A DNA stretch of 64,000 nt, from positions 36,468 to 100,467 of the forward strand of contig JAYMTL010000067.1 of NCBI GenBank assembly GCA_036897445.1, written 5' to 3'. The DNA is from Pelargonium tetragonum. Lineage: Eukaryota; Streptophyta; Magnoliopsida; Geraniales; Geraniaceae. Made by a program: the position numbers and the translations under genes. Below are positions 1 to 11,774 of this stretch, piece by piece (positions within the stretch are counted from its first letter, which is position 1; each line of letters begins with the position of its first letter). A model generated the notes under the pieces. That model was not told the DNA's origin, searched no databases, and saw only the letters and a program-made list of their open reading frames with translations.

Positions 1-1317
1 AAAGGAGCCTTATTTAGGAAGTCTAATAAAGTACTCAGTAAAGACCTGCTATAATAGGGATCCTGCAACAAGATATAGTCATTCGAATTCTAGTTTAGAA
101 GCTTTTTCCATCTTAGATAAGTGACTTCGTAGTATATTCTTGTTACAAATACAAATAAAGCGTTGCTAGGAATTACCAAAAAAGAAACTTAGACCCTGCT
201 TAATATCAAGTTTTCTAAGATAAAGTACAAAGGAGAGCCCCAAATCGAATTTATAGCTTACTTCTTTTTTTTTCAGTTTTAGTTCCGGAATCCCATAAAT
301 AATAAAGGAGTTCCCTTACTTTTCTTGTAGTATTCCTTGAAGGGGGCTTTTCTAAAAGGGAGCACACTTAATCTTATGAAACTTAGTCTAGTCATAAGGA
401 CACTGGATGTAGGGGAGCTTTAGCGCATAAGGACTTTTAGAACAGTATCCTATTACGGATTTTGAAGTGTTAACTTGTCTTTGGGAATTCCTTATTTGTA
501 ACAAAATCTAAGTAAGGAACCTGGGTATAACTATAAAAAAGATTCTGGGATCTCACAAAGAAAAGAAATATTTGTAATAAGGAATCAGGGATCCATAACT
601 TACTGGGTTACTTCAAAAGGGGACTTTTTTCCCCCAACACTTTTTAGAGAAAAGAAACTCTCGTTCAGAGATTCGCAGAAAATAAAAACTTGGAGAATCC
701 CTAAATTTAGAATACCTCAGGAATACATGCAGCAGGTCTCTATCACCGTAACCTAGGGATGTCTAACTTCTTACTTTGTATGAGAAGAAACTTGTTTGTA
801 AAAGTTAAAGCAGCGCATTCTCTAACGAATTCTTAGTAGGAGTTAAGAAAAGTCTCGCTCAGGGCCCCCTTCGAACCTATTTCTTTTTTGCGACTCTCTC
901 TTTTTTTATTGGAACCCCCGTGAATTCGTAATTTATATATTTCAGAGAGGTCCCGGGCATTCAAATTTGGAGGAAAGAAAACTCTTACTGAGGAACTACT
1001 ACGAAAGCTTGTCACTAATTTCTTACTTAGCAGATTCTCCTTTTATTAGTTTCTTGGCTTTGTAAACACCTTTACACCGGGGACAAAAGATCTAAAGAAA
1101 CTCAATACCTTGCTAATACGATAACTTTTACTTAACTAAAAAATACCAAAACTCTGTTCCTACTATAATACCAGGTTCGAATACTTTACAAGTACTCGCT
1201 ATAACTTCAAAAGGTTCCCTATAAAGTCACTTTCCCGTTTCTAAGTCGAGTTTTCAAGCAAGTAGGGTATCCGAGTGGGGTTTTACCTATTTAGCATCGG
1301 TTTAATTATATATATTT
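1..1317. other. non-coding background
   Basis: No frame here has codon structure or a recognisable motif. The DNA shows the background signature of the window: short purine and pyrimidine runs and very frequent TAG and CTA triplets. In the first 1,020 bases I counted 22 TAG and 19 CTA against 5 ATG and 9 CAT, four triplets of equal base composition. Two isolated tRNA T-loop-like boxes occur, ttcgaacct near 868 on the minus strand and ggttcgaat near 1175 on the plus strand. Neither has pairing arms around it. The only 60-codon frame (833-1015, minus) is of chance length. Confidence 0.6.
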
Positions 1318-1600
1318 TTGAATAGCTTACTTTTTAAAGAAAGAAAGTAGTACAATACAAGTAAAGAACTACCCATATACAATATCTAATACAAATCTAA
1401 ACAATTACAGAATAAGAATACCTACTATATACTATTAAACTACTAATACAGATAATAATAAACGCAATACTATAATAAGAAGTAACTAACTAATACAATT
1501 AAGTATACTATACGAAGTAAGCTGCCAAATAAGACAGACATAGGCTACAATAAGTACAGGTATAGCCCGTAAGCCCCATAAGCATATAGCTCTTCCTCTT
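1318..1600 (-). other. A-rich (minus-strand T-rich) patch with a hydrophobic 37-codon frame
   Basis: Base composition changes sharply here: 31 of 60 bases in 1381-1440 are A. On the minus strand a frame without stops runs from 1599 to 1489 and ends at TAG (1486-1488). It has 37 codons and no ATG start. Its middle reads CLWGLRAIPVLIVAYVCLIW, strongly hydrophobic with Leu, Ile, Val and two Trp (TGG codons). It resembles the CLW-V-L-A-V-F-P-V part of the frame at 45088 in residue order. No family is recognised. T-rich DNA encodes hydrophobic residues by default, so this may be a decayed membrane-protein fragment or only a composition effect. Confidence 0.35.
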
Positions 1601-4600
1601 TAATCTTTATCCGTATCACTCTCTTTCAGATATTCTTTAGTTATTAATTCGAGTTTGTAATTCCTCAAGAGACTCCCCAACCCTGACTACGCTCTTATAG
1701 TCTCTAGTGGATGGCTCAAGTATTTTGTGGCAGTAAAGCCCCGGAAAAACAAACTGAAAGTGTACCTTTAATATAAGTAAAATTACGACGAAAGAAGAAA
1801 AGATAAAGCACACAATGTATGACTAGCAATAACCGCAGTCTCTCCTAACTCATTGAAAGGAATACGGGCAGCTAAGTGCTAGATAATTTAAGAATTTCTT
1901 TTTGAGTAACGAAAACGCCCCAAAAAATTAGCGCGTCAAATTTCATTTGGATTATCCTCCCCCTTTTCTCAGGGCCTAATAAACTCAAATTATTGCCTTT
2001 TTTATTACAATAACATATTCTTAACTAACTTATCAAGATACTCTTAAACTTTCCTTTGTCAGGGAATTCCCAATATTTTATTCCAAAAGGTACAAAGCTC
2101 TTTGCAAGTACTCTACTCATTTTCATAGAACAAATTTGCTTCTGGTCCTAATATTTTGCTGTAGCTATAAGTATAGGATATGCTGTGGTGCATGTAAATG
2201 CGTTTAGAACTCCTTACCTACCTGATTAGCTACAAAAAAGGCTGGGTTATATATTATATATAAGAGGGGCCCTTCTTCTTTTTGAGTCTTTAAAGTGTAA
2301 GACTTACCTTGAGTGTTTCTTTATTTCTTGCTGAGTAAACCTCTCTTCCAGTTACTGTAAAAACTTTTTAGCCAGACTTCAGGCATTCTTAAATTCTTAG
2401 GGAGCGCCCTTTAAAATTTCTCTTTTTTCCTACAATCTTATTTATAATAAGTATATATACGAGCCCCACTAAAAAGAATTTTAGGAGCTCCACTTGTTGC
2501 TATTTTATGCTAACGTGAAAACCAAAGGACGGGCTCTTCATTTTTACTACTCCTACTATTCTTAGATTCAATTTGTACCCTTTATAACCTTAATTCTAAA
2601 TTATTATAGGAGCGGGCCTCCTAATGGAATCTCAAGTAAAAAAGTAGCAACTTCCTCGTCACAAAAAGGCTACACTTTTACAGATCTAATTGAAAATTCC
2701 TGGGAAACTTACTCGTAAAAACGGGCTTAACAGTTTAATATATTATATTGTAAAATTTAATTAGAAAAACCTAGTAAAAGTTTCCGGGTTAATTTGAACA
2801 ATGCTCTTATATAAATTCTTTTCTAAACCGATCAGGTACAAAGTAAGTTATTCGTGTATCTCAGGCCTATATTGCGTTTTCATTATAATTATAAAAAAGG
2901 ATACCTATATTTAGATTTTTTTAAGAATTTTAGTGTCCTTTACTCAAAGTTATATATATTGTTTATCTTATTTACCGGATTTCTCCCAGAATATTAAAAA
3001 GAAATGGAAGGGGCGCACTCCTAACCGGGCTTTTTCTCAAACAAAAGTAAGTCCTAAATCTCTGAAAAATAGGTTTTTAAAACATAGTAAATATTGCCTT
3101 AAAAAAAGACTGGGCACCCAAACTGGCAATAAATGAAAGAATTTTTTATACTTTGGCTTCTATTTAATCTATCTTTCTTATCCTTTTAGTGAGTCTTTTT
3201 TGGAAGTGTTTACTATATAAGGTACTCTATTTTCTTCCGAATTCTGTGCGACTGAAAGTCTTAGGTTTTCTGAGAATTTTTACTAGCCATATTAACAAAT
3301 AACTAAGATTTTTAAGGTTTTTATACTCTGACAACCTCACGCTGTTTCTGCTTACACAATACTTGACAAGAATATTCCAAAAGATCCAGTGATTATAACT
3401 CTTTTTTCGACCCTAATAAGGCTAAGACTTTTCCTGCCTAGTTAGTGACTGCACGAAATTGTAAGAAAATTCTTATTTATAAATCTACTCTTCTAAAATA
3501 GAAAAAGGGGTATCCCAGAATACCTTAAGAATTAGGGAGATTTCTCTTAACTAATCCAAATAAGCAAACTCCCGAATTCAATTTTGACTTTAAAATGACA
3601 GGAAATTGGAATGGACCTTGCCTACCATAAGAACCTGTACTCAATCCCTTTATATATTTGGTAAAAATTCTGACAGTATAGGTTCAAGCTTTATATCTAA
3701 CCCTCGCCTTAAGGTTTTCTAGTCGGATACTTCAAAAACAGGTTTAAAGAAGTCGAATCAGCAAAGGACAAAAAGTCGTAGTAACGTACATACTAAAAAA
3801 GTTTCCTAGAAAGACAGGATCTAAAATTCTTTGATAAAATATAGCATTCTCGTTGACAAAAAAATCAAGCACAAGGAAGCTCCTAACTTCTGTAGAAATC
3901 TTAATTATTCTTTTCAGAGGTCCTAGATTTACAAGAGTAGCTTACTCTTTAAAATAAAAAAGTTAAGAAATTATCTTTTACCATGTTGAAGATTGCGCAA
4001 TTCCTTATAGCTAGACGAAAAAAGAAAGATAGAATACAAAACAGAGGATAAAACACAGGAAACCTAAAACTCTATTCATTAAGAAAAGCTTTTTGGAGGA
4101 CCCACTAGAAAACTTCTTTCAATTAACTTTGATTGAATAAATTAAGTATAAGAAATTTTTTAGAACTTTAACTTCATAGAAAAATTGACTGGATTTAGTT
4201 TAGAATAACAGCAAGGAGGAATTTACATAAGCAAACTTTGAAAACCCAAGGGGTACCTCAGTTTTCTCACTATTTGCTATCATAAATCATTTTGAAGAAT
4301 AGAAAAACCTAAAGAAAATCTGCAACCTTGCGGATACTCCTATCGAGTAAAGCTCTATACCTACAATTCTTCACGAAAACTTAAAAAGACTCCCAAGGGA
4401 ACTTCTTTTTATTTTAAGTTTTAAATTAACCAGTGTAATAGTAAGTCATTTCGCGTATCCTACAGTATCCCCTATTTCTAATAAATGAAGATAGATCCAA
4501 GTCCCGGAAATACCCAAAATTCTTAAAAAGACTAACCTACCTTTACATCCCTTATTCATATAACTAGACAACAAGAAGTCAAAAAAGGTCTTACAAAAAA

Positions 4601-5404
4601 GGGCCTCTAAAACCGTAGATTTCACTTTCATTTAATACTGGAGACGCATTTATAACATTGGGCCAAGAGTGTGTCCTATCATAACAGCAAAGGGGTTTAC
4701 GTTCAAAGTATAAGGCTATTAAAAAAGCCCTTTTTTGTAGTAATTGTAAATTTTGGAGGCCTTTAAAATAGATTAAATATCCCGTTGCGGGCATTTTATA
4801 TCAAGGAATCCTTATTCTCTGTAATAACACAGCGCCTCCCTACCCCTTTCGGAAATCCAGAAAGCTTGAAAAGTCCTTAACAGCGAAGCCGACGACCTTG
4901 TTGCTCTATTATAATTATATGAATAACTCTGTCTATTCTCTTAATTAAGTGTCTGGTATGAATAGCCCTGCCTTTCACTTTTTAATTCTCTTGCGTGTAA
5001 AGAGTCCTTCTTAGAATTTTCTCGAGTATTAGAATAGCATTCCCATACCTGTCTTGAAAGAAATTAGAATACCACCTATCTATGCGCTATAGTAGAGTAC
5101 TTAATGAAATGAATAGGACATCCCCAAATCTAATACTGAGAGTGGGCATTTGTAAGCCTTTCCGCTGGAAGGAAATTAAAGTACATCTCATTTCAAAATT
5201 CGTGGCATAACCGAAGACTCCCTTTTAGTGTTAGATCGTTAACTAGAATTTTTTAAGAGACATGGTAAAGAATCTCAGCTTTCTATGATAAAGAGTTCAG
5301 GATTCTTGCATAAAAATTCAGTAAGCTAAAGATCTTAAACAAATTCCACTAAATTCCTGCTTCTATTTGAAGTATATAGATATTCCAAAGGTAGAATCCT
5401 TGTA
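1601..5404. other. non-coding background
   Basis: About 3.8 kb with no supported gene. Frames of 60-67 codons (2933-3136 plus; 4446-4631 and 4591-4794 minus) show no domain, no consistent codon preference and no conserved start context, and the last two overlap in different frames. No tRNA-like arms, tandem repeats or long inverted repeats were seen. Confidence 0.55.
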
Positions 5405-5475
5405 ACCCTATAGGATAGAGCACTCGAACCCTTGTTCTACCGGTATGAAGCCGAGCGTTCTACCATGGATTGTAG
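5405..5475 (-). tRNA. degenerate tRNA-like element, anticodon loop would read UCA
   Basis: Read on the minus strand this stretch has tRNA parts in the right order: a D-loop-like ggtagaacgc (5455-5464 side), an anticodon arm and a T-loop box gggttcgagt. The anticodon stem is 5439-5443 with 5451-5455: three Watson-Crick pairs, one G-U and one mismatch. The 7-base loop (5444-5450) reads cttcata, placing UCA at 5446-5448, the anticodon of tRNA-Trp in codes where UGA is Trp. Base 37 is U where a purine is usual. The 3' half of the T stem does not pair and no acceptor stem is clear. It could also be a tRNA-Met remnant that gained one T before CAT. It is probably a pseudogene or a tRNA needing editing. 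A T-rich patch lies 90 bases downstream on the plus strand. Confidence 0.3.
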
Positions 5476-5563
5476 AGTTTCTAGTTGCTATCTAATTTCA
5501 GTTGCTTTTTACTAGCTCTCATAATTTAGACAGACAAAGCCTATAGCCGAAGCTGATGCCTAA
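5476..5563. other. short spacer
   Basis: Spacer between the tRNA-like element and the T-rich patch; nothing recognisable. Confidence 0.5.
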
Positions 5564-5770
5564 TATTTATACTCTAGACTAAAAGTTATCCTTTTTTTGA
5601 TACCTGTACCTGGATTTGTATTTGTATTCTTGTTACTTACTACAGTTCTATTTTATTGTATTAGTTTAGTATTCCTTTTATTTTCATAATGATTGATAAA
5701 GCATAGGTGTTGTATATAATAGTGCATTAGATATTAGTGTTGTTCTTTACTTTAATTGTTTAGGTTTTTT
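5564..5770 (+). other. T-rich patch with a 41-codon hydrophobic frame
   Basis: A stop-bounded frame of 41 codons runs 5564-5686 (TAA at 5687-5689) with no ATG. Its core reads IPVPGFVFVFLLLTTVLFYC and is followed by further Leu, Val and Phe, as in a single membrane-spanning segment. T-rich sequence continues to about 5770 with more stops. The Ile-Pro-Val element recurs in the patches at 1.5, 14.8 and 50.1 kb. Hydrophobicity follows from T-rich composition, so coding is not shown. No family is recognised. Confidence 0.3.
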
Positions 5771-7949
5771 GTAGTACACTCGAAAACTAGCATTTAGCAC
5801 AAGGTAATTCATTAATAAGTTTAAGCTTTGAGTTAGAAGCTCTCTGGGTTTATAGAACCAGGTGTTACTATACTTTATTGTATTTAAAGGAACTCTGTTT
5901 CCTTTATATTTTCAACACTTTTCAGGGTACCCCTATTATGAAGTCAATGCCGTTACTATTGTTACACATAAGTCAATTCTTAAAAGACAAAGCTTCTCCT
6001 CAAGTTTTTGCCGGAACTTGCTACTAATTCTCAACCTTAGCTCCAGAAAAAGCCAGCATTTTCTTACTACAAGGGAATAACTAGAAGGGATAACTAGGCC
6101 CGCAATCTCGTTTAAGAACCTAAATACTCTCTAAAAAGTTACTGATATACAGCGTTTTAGTTTAGTACTCTTAGTTAAGAAAAGTCAACCCCTTTTACTA
6201 GTTCCACTACTGCCCTTTTTACAAAACGATTACCTTTATACTTATACTTCGTTTACTGAAATTCCTTCTTGTTAAGGCTTGATTTTAATATCCACTTATA
6301 ATTACTTCCACCTTAGTTACCCTTTGGGCTAATTTCACTAAAAGTAAATGGAGTTTTTATACCGGGTACTGATAAATAAAGAGAAGCCCCCGACGTAAGA
6401 AAAGAGAAGAGGTTAAAAGGATTCTAAAAAGTAATTGTTAAAGTTAAACTTCTAGAGTGCTCTTTTGCATGCAATAGGTACGGCTGCAGGGAATTCATTA
6501 CAAAGCCTATATATGAACTTTAGGGCCCTTTCTTTGTGCTATCGTCTTCTAATGCTAGCCTGTACTTACTCTATTATATCTGTCTTATTTAGGATTGAGT
6601 TATAGATTTCTATTAAATATCCTACTGGAACATCTTAGGCAGCTCACAGATAAACTTAACTAAAAAGCTTTAGGACCTTTAGTAGGAATTCTCCTGGGGT
6701 TTTGAACCTTCTACATTCATATTAGGATTCTCCCGCTTTATCTACTGGATAGGCTTACCTGGAAACCTCTGACTCCTCTTTCTAAAAGCGCCAGTAAGAA
6801 CTACAATAACACAAATTACCAAATTCCGTTTCTATATCTATTAAAGTTCTTTCTATCTTTTCCTGACCTTAAGACATGTTTGAAAAGTTTACAAGCTCCT
6901 AAGTGCTGGCAAGTGTTTTTATAACGAAGGTAGGGAAGCCCCGTTGGAATTATACAGGAATAGCCTAACCTATATGGTTAAGGAAAAAGGGGGAAATATC
7001 GCTTGAAAAAGGTGTATTAACAGCTATAAAAGCTTTTACTCTTGATTTAGTTTGAGAAAATTTAACAAGTTGGATTTTCAATTTCTTTTTTAGTAAATTC
7101 CTTAAAGAAATTGGTATAGCCCTTGCTTTATAGTACAAAAGTCAAGAAATCCTTAGGTTTAGTTAGATAGACTTTGTTAGAACCTTAGTTTGTTTCTCTA
7201 TTTTATAGTAGTTACACTGTCTTACTCTTTGTATTACCTAGAATCTTCTTGGGAGTTATAGGACCCGTTAGAAAGTCTAGAAGTATGTATAAAGTATAGG
7301 ATATCTCTATTATAGTCTTATTCCTCTTGCTCTCTGCCTGCTACGAGAGGATAGAGCCCTAGAATATATATACCGAAGAAAATCAAACCCAAGGTTACTG
7401 AGTCTTTTCGGCATTAGGGGTTTTTATTCCTTGTAAGTTAGGAATTCCTGAGGTTTTTAATAACCGGCTCGTGGCAGTTATATAAAGCGAAAAAGCACTA
7501 ATTACCTAATTGTTATCTTTTCCTTCGCTCTTCTATAACCAACCCTGGTGGTAATAAACAGAAACTTATAAGAATTTAGCTTATACTTCCATATGGATAC
7601 AGCCCAGAACCCAAAAAAAGAAATGAAAAATTCTAAACAAAAAAGAAGTCTTAAATTTTATATAAACGTAGTTTTTAAACGTACATATAAGGTATAAAAA
7701 ACTCTTGTTAAAGCGCATGAGGCAATATGAATAATTATTGCTTTTTTAATAATATAGAATGCATTTTCCCGCTTTACTACTTAGTAATCAACAAGGAGTG
7801 ACCCTACTTCCCTAGGATGCACGTAATATATCAAGAGCTCCCTTACTCTACACAATCAAGAAACTTACTTATTAGAATCTTTTACACGAGTACCTCTTTA
7901 AAATTGACTTAAAATAGGAATGCGGCTAGAATAAAGTTGCATAGAAGAG
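5771..7949. other. non-coding background
   Basis: No supported gene. A 72-codon frame (5862-6080, plus) begins in T-rich DNA at the edge of the preceding patch (LLYFIVFKGTLFPLYF near its start) and then becomes a Ser-, Arg- and Leu-rich tail without a motif. I treat it as chance. A 10-base palindrome tccatatgga lies at 7588-7597, unremarkable at this length. Confidence 0.5.
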
Positions 7950-8060
7950 AATATAAATGATAAAGCAAAATATAACAGAGTACAAGAGACACCACGCACG
8001 CTAACTAATTAACAAGAAAGTACAAGGTCTAACTTATGCCAGAGGCAAGAGTACATAATT
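7950..8060 (-). other. short A-rich patch (minus-strand T-rich)
   Basis: This stretch is A-rich and free of the aaagggg-type runs of its surroundings. On the minus strand it gives a hydrophobic reading (VLLPLA, later FLLIS and FCFIIYILF) broken by TAA and TAG. It looks like the other asymmetric patches but is short and has no usable frame. No function is assigned. Confidence 0.25.
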
Positions 8061-9601
8061 ATACTGATTTCTCTTGCTGGATTTTAAGAGCTAAGGCCGC
8101 ATCCCTCTTAATTTCTTAATTAGGGGGTCTGCTTTTGGATATACCTTAAGGAAGGGTTTCACTATTCGATATAGGTAATCTATTAAGTGACTTCCCTTTT
8201 ATATCTTTTATCTTGTTTGCTTGAGCCAGAATCCAGAGTACTTTAGAGAGGTTGAGTCCTAAAACTTTCAAAAGTAAAGTAGATGTCTCGGGGGTCGGTG
8301 TGAATCCAAATACAAGGGGCATATGCCAAGTAGTAAACTCCAGTTAGAAATGAAATTAGAAAAGCTTTGTATCAGCATATATAATACAGAAGGACCTTAT
8401 TCGAAAAAGCTTTGTTTAGAAGTCCAAAAATTCCTTTTTTATTAAAGAAACTTTCTGACAATTTCATTCAAAGCGAATAGGCAGGTTATACCAAGAAAGA
8501 TTTAGTTTTTCAAGAACCTTTCGTTGATTAAAAAGTACTTTCTACTAAGAAGTATCAGAAGACAAAGTCTAACTTTAATTTAATATAGGAACTCGACCGC
8601 AAAAACTTGTATTTAGATGTATGAAAAGCTTTTAACAACAAAATGGGGCAATATTTAAGTGTTCTCGGCGGGGGGTCTCCATGTAATGATAGTAAGATAA
8701 TTTCCGATCCGAGCTGTAAGTTCCGGTTTTATTAGCGTTATTTTATACCAAGACCTACTAAAATCATGTATCGGATTTTCCTCTTACTTTTCTAATTAGC
8801 AGTAACTTAGGTGTTTTAGATCGCCAGTTTTTGAAGCAAGAGACAACCTTTCTACTTCTACTAATACCTATTTCCGTATCTTAAAGAGCGCCCCTTAGCT
8901 TCAGTGACTTACTAAACACCTAAAAAGGGAAGCTCAAGAGTACACTTTAACTCAATTCTTTTTCCCTATATGCCTCTGGCAGCAGAAAGATTAATAGATC
9001 TGCCCTTTTGTCCATTACCTAAAAATAATCACAAACTCAATGAGAGCTGAGAGCCAAGTTTTACAATTTTTCTAGAATTTAGCATCTCTCTCTCATAGAA
9101 GCCCCTTTCATAGTATACAAGCAGCAACCCAACTAAAGAAAGTCAACCAATTAAACCCAGTCGAGGGCGGGTCTAATAGCATTTTCGGCAACTCTCCGGG
9201 ATTTCTGCAATGCCTCAAACTAGGCTAAAAATGAATCTAGGAGTATTCCAGCAGAGCGTTATACCTATACCGGGGTTTCCTTTCTTGCAATTTTTATAAA
9301 AGTCTTGTCTTTATCCTCCAAAAGTAGATTCTTTTGACTTTATCCAAGGGGAACCCTAGTATAGCTTCGCTTTGTAGTAGCCCTTTTTATAATTACTTAG
9401 TCGTGAGTTTACTTACTTTTTGTAATTTGACTCAAATTTTGTTTTGTATAAGTGTTTAATCCTTTTAGCAAATATTGTAATACTTAAGCATATTAAAAGT
9501 ACTATACCCTTTTTTTAGTTGGGATTGAGATAAGCTATAAAGCGCTTGTTATTGAACTTATTTACTACTAGAACCTTACAAATGTTTAAATGTGGTTATA
9601 A
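8061..9601. other. non-coding background
   Basis: No frame reaches 60 codons on either strand and no RNA or repeat is evident. The last 200 bases (from about 9400) are T-rich and grade into the TGA-containing frame that follows. Confidence 0.5.
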
Positions 9602-9802
9602 TTAATAGAGGACTCCTTTTATGTTTTATGCAAGAAGTTTTGACTTTTGTGTTGGTGCTTTACGAGAGCTAGAAAGGTAAGTTTACCAGTATCCTGGGTT
9701 CTTAGATTGCAGTGAAATTGAGAAATTTGACTCTTCTTTTTTTCGTTTAATTTGTTTTGTATAGTAGACATTGATTTTTTTACATTTATACCTTTAATTT
9801 AG
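9602..9802 (+). other. frame open only if TGA is sense (66 codons, four TGA)
   Basis: Between TAA (9599-9601) and TAG (9800-9802) lie 66 codons interrupted only by TGA, at 9641, 9713, 9719 and 9728. With TGA as Trp the product would hold six Trp in all, with hydrophobic ends (LFFFSFNLFCIVDIDFF near the C-end) and a basic centre (TRARKVS). There is no ATG start and no family resemblance. A second frame in the same DNA (from ATG 9628) gives MQEVLTFVLVLYES then TAG. Four TGA in 66 codons exceeds base-composition expectation (about one), but the frame may be chance. Confidence 0.12.
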
Positions 9803-11505
9803 TGAAGCTGAATTTTTGATTTTAGATAACGGATTTAAATACGGGCCTTGCTATTTGTCCTTTTTTTATAGCCTCTCCTGAATTATCCGGGCCTTTTTTA
9901 GTATATAAAAACCTACGCAAAATCATCCACGAGATGCCTCTAACACGGTTTAAAGCTCAGGAAAACAGGTGTAGTATTCCTTTGGATTTTTGAATAGAGG
10001 TTCCCTATTTAAAAAGGGCAACGCTTAGCCAGATAAGATTCATTTATTATACCTTTCTAATTTATAAGTTTCGCACTACTTGAGAAATAAAGGGCCCCCG
10101 CTCTTCGCTTTAGGGCTTTGGGAAATAGGCAACTCCTTAGAAAGACTTAAGAAAAGGGATTCCGCATTAAATAGATGATGCCAAAGTATCTAGAGTGTCG
10201 TTTATTGCCCTTTACCCGCCTTTAGTTTAGGGTGTTAGTTCTTATTTGTTATAATTTATAGGTATTGTAGGGGAATATTCCTCTTTCTTTAGTTCTTAGG
10301 GCTATAGAGAGGTAAGCTTGCTTAGAGTCCCATCATGGTTATTATATACCCAACGAAATTCGAAGGAAGGGAGATGTAGGAAGTCCTACAGATAGTGCAG
10401 ACATACCTTATAACCATCGACTGCTTACCCTGTTTCTTAATCCTTTGCGAGATTCCTTAAGCTTAATTGTTAGGGTTTTAAGCTTTCCATTTGTATTTAC
10501 CTGAACCGGATTACTCACTTCGGTAATTTAGAGGTTAACTCCGTGCGAAGCAATACAAAACCTTTTACCCTATTTGGTATCTAGAGTTCCTTATAAAAAT
10601 TTCTTTGTTCTTAGCTTTCTTAGGGGTGAATTCCCGTTTATTAACTTTACTGCTGTTAAACCTAATGCCTTATGAACTAGGGAAGGGAGACAAGATAACT
10701 TGCCTGTTGTTAAGGTATATCCAAAAAAGTCAAAGTCTAGCAGCAGGTAAGATTTAGGACTATGAATATGACTCACAAAAAATAGGTAAAATCCTAAAGA
10801 GATTTAAAGACTAAAATCACTCTAAAGTATAGGAAGGTTTCTTTTATATTCCTGTTTTTAAAGTAGGAAGTCATTAACAAGGAATTCTTTATTAAGAAGG
10901 GGATTCAGCTGCAAATCTAACTAAGCAGTGGAATAGGGTTCTTAGACTTAGAAGAGTTCTATAATCCTAGACATTTTCTTTCTTAATTAGGTAAACCATA
11001 CGGAGGAGTTTCAATTCAAGTAGAAAAGGTCTTATTTTAGCTTCTTACTTTAAACCTTTTTATAGGACTAGAAACTCTGTCTCGCATAGGAATTGAGCAC
11101 TCCTGTTTAAGAGAAGCGTACTTTAAAGAAAGAAAGTGGAAAAGGGGAATCCGGTTAAGGACTACAAGAGCTCTTAGTTTTTCGTAAGCTTTGTTCTTAG
11201 TCTTATACAGCCCCTTCTTAATAAGCCCTATGGAAGCTCTTACTTTTTGTAGCTAACTTACTCTGCCTCAGCCCTTATTCATTAGTTTTTAGTGGAAAGT
11301 AATTAAAGAGTTGCTTTGTGTTCCTTTCTTTCAGTTTCAAGTTTTACCAATTCCAGATAATAAGATAATTTGTTAGGGAATAAAAGGAAGCTAAAGTCAT
11401 TTGTATTTATAAATAAAAGAGTATCTGCTCTTGGTGTTTCTTGGTATTCCTGTTCTATCTCTAATACACTTCCTGCAACTCCCTCCTTGTACCACTGCAG
11501 TTGGG
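9803..11505. other. non-coding background
   Basis: One 61-codon frame (10591-10776, minus) without motif. No RNA gene, repeat or terminator-like structure was recognised. Confidence 0.5.
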
Positions 11506-11774
11506 TACACTAATTGCCTCTACTATCCTCTTTATAAGTAATACTAAAAACTACTCTAATAAAAAGAAAATAACTGTAAGAACTCTGTACTTTACTATTT
11601 CTTATATTACTATTTACCTTATCTTATAGAATAAGAATATTATAACTAAAGTGCTAACTTATATAAGAGTACAGCTAGGGCAAGTACAGGAAGAGAGCTT
11701 ATAAGAGTAGTAAGAAAACTATCAAGATAGAGAAAAGCTCTAAGAAGGAAAGGTTTAATAGGTAAAAGTTTCCT
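11506..11774 (-). other. asymmetric patch with a 42-codon Leu-rich minus-strand frame
   Basis: On the minus strand a frame of 42 codons runs from 11774 to 11649 and ends at TAG (11646-11648), starting just after TAA. It begins with a basic stretch (RKLLPIKPFLLRAFLYLD) and becomes a hydrophobic segment (LISSLPVLALAVLLYKLAL). A basic start followed by a Leu, Val and Ala helix is a plausible membrane-anchor pattern, and Leu-Leu-Arg-Ala recurs at 14779 on the plus strand. There is no ATG. DNA between 11506 and 11640 is A/T-rich with many stops. It may be a pseudogene fragment or a composition effect. Confidence 0.25.
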
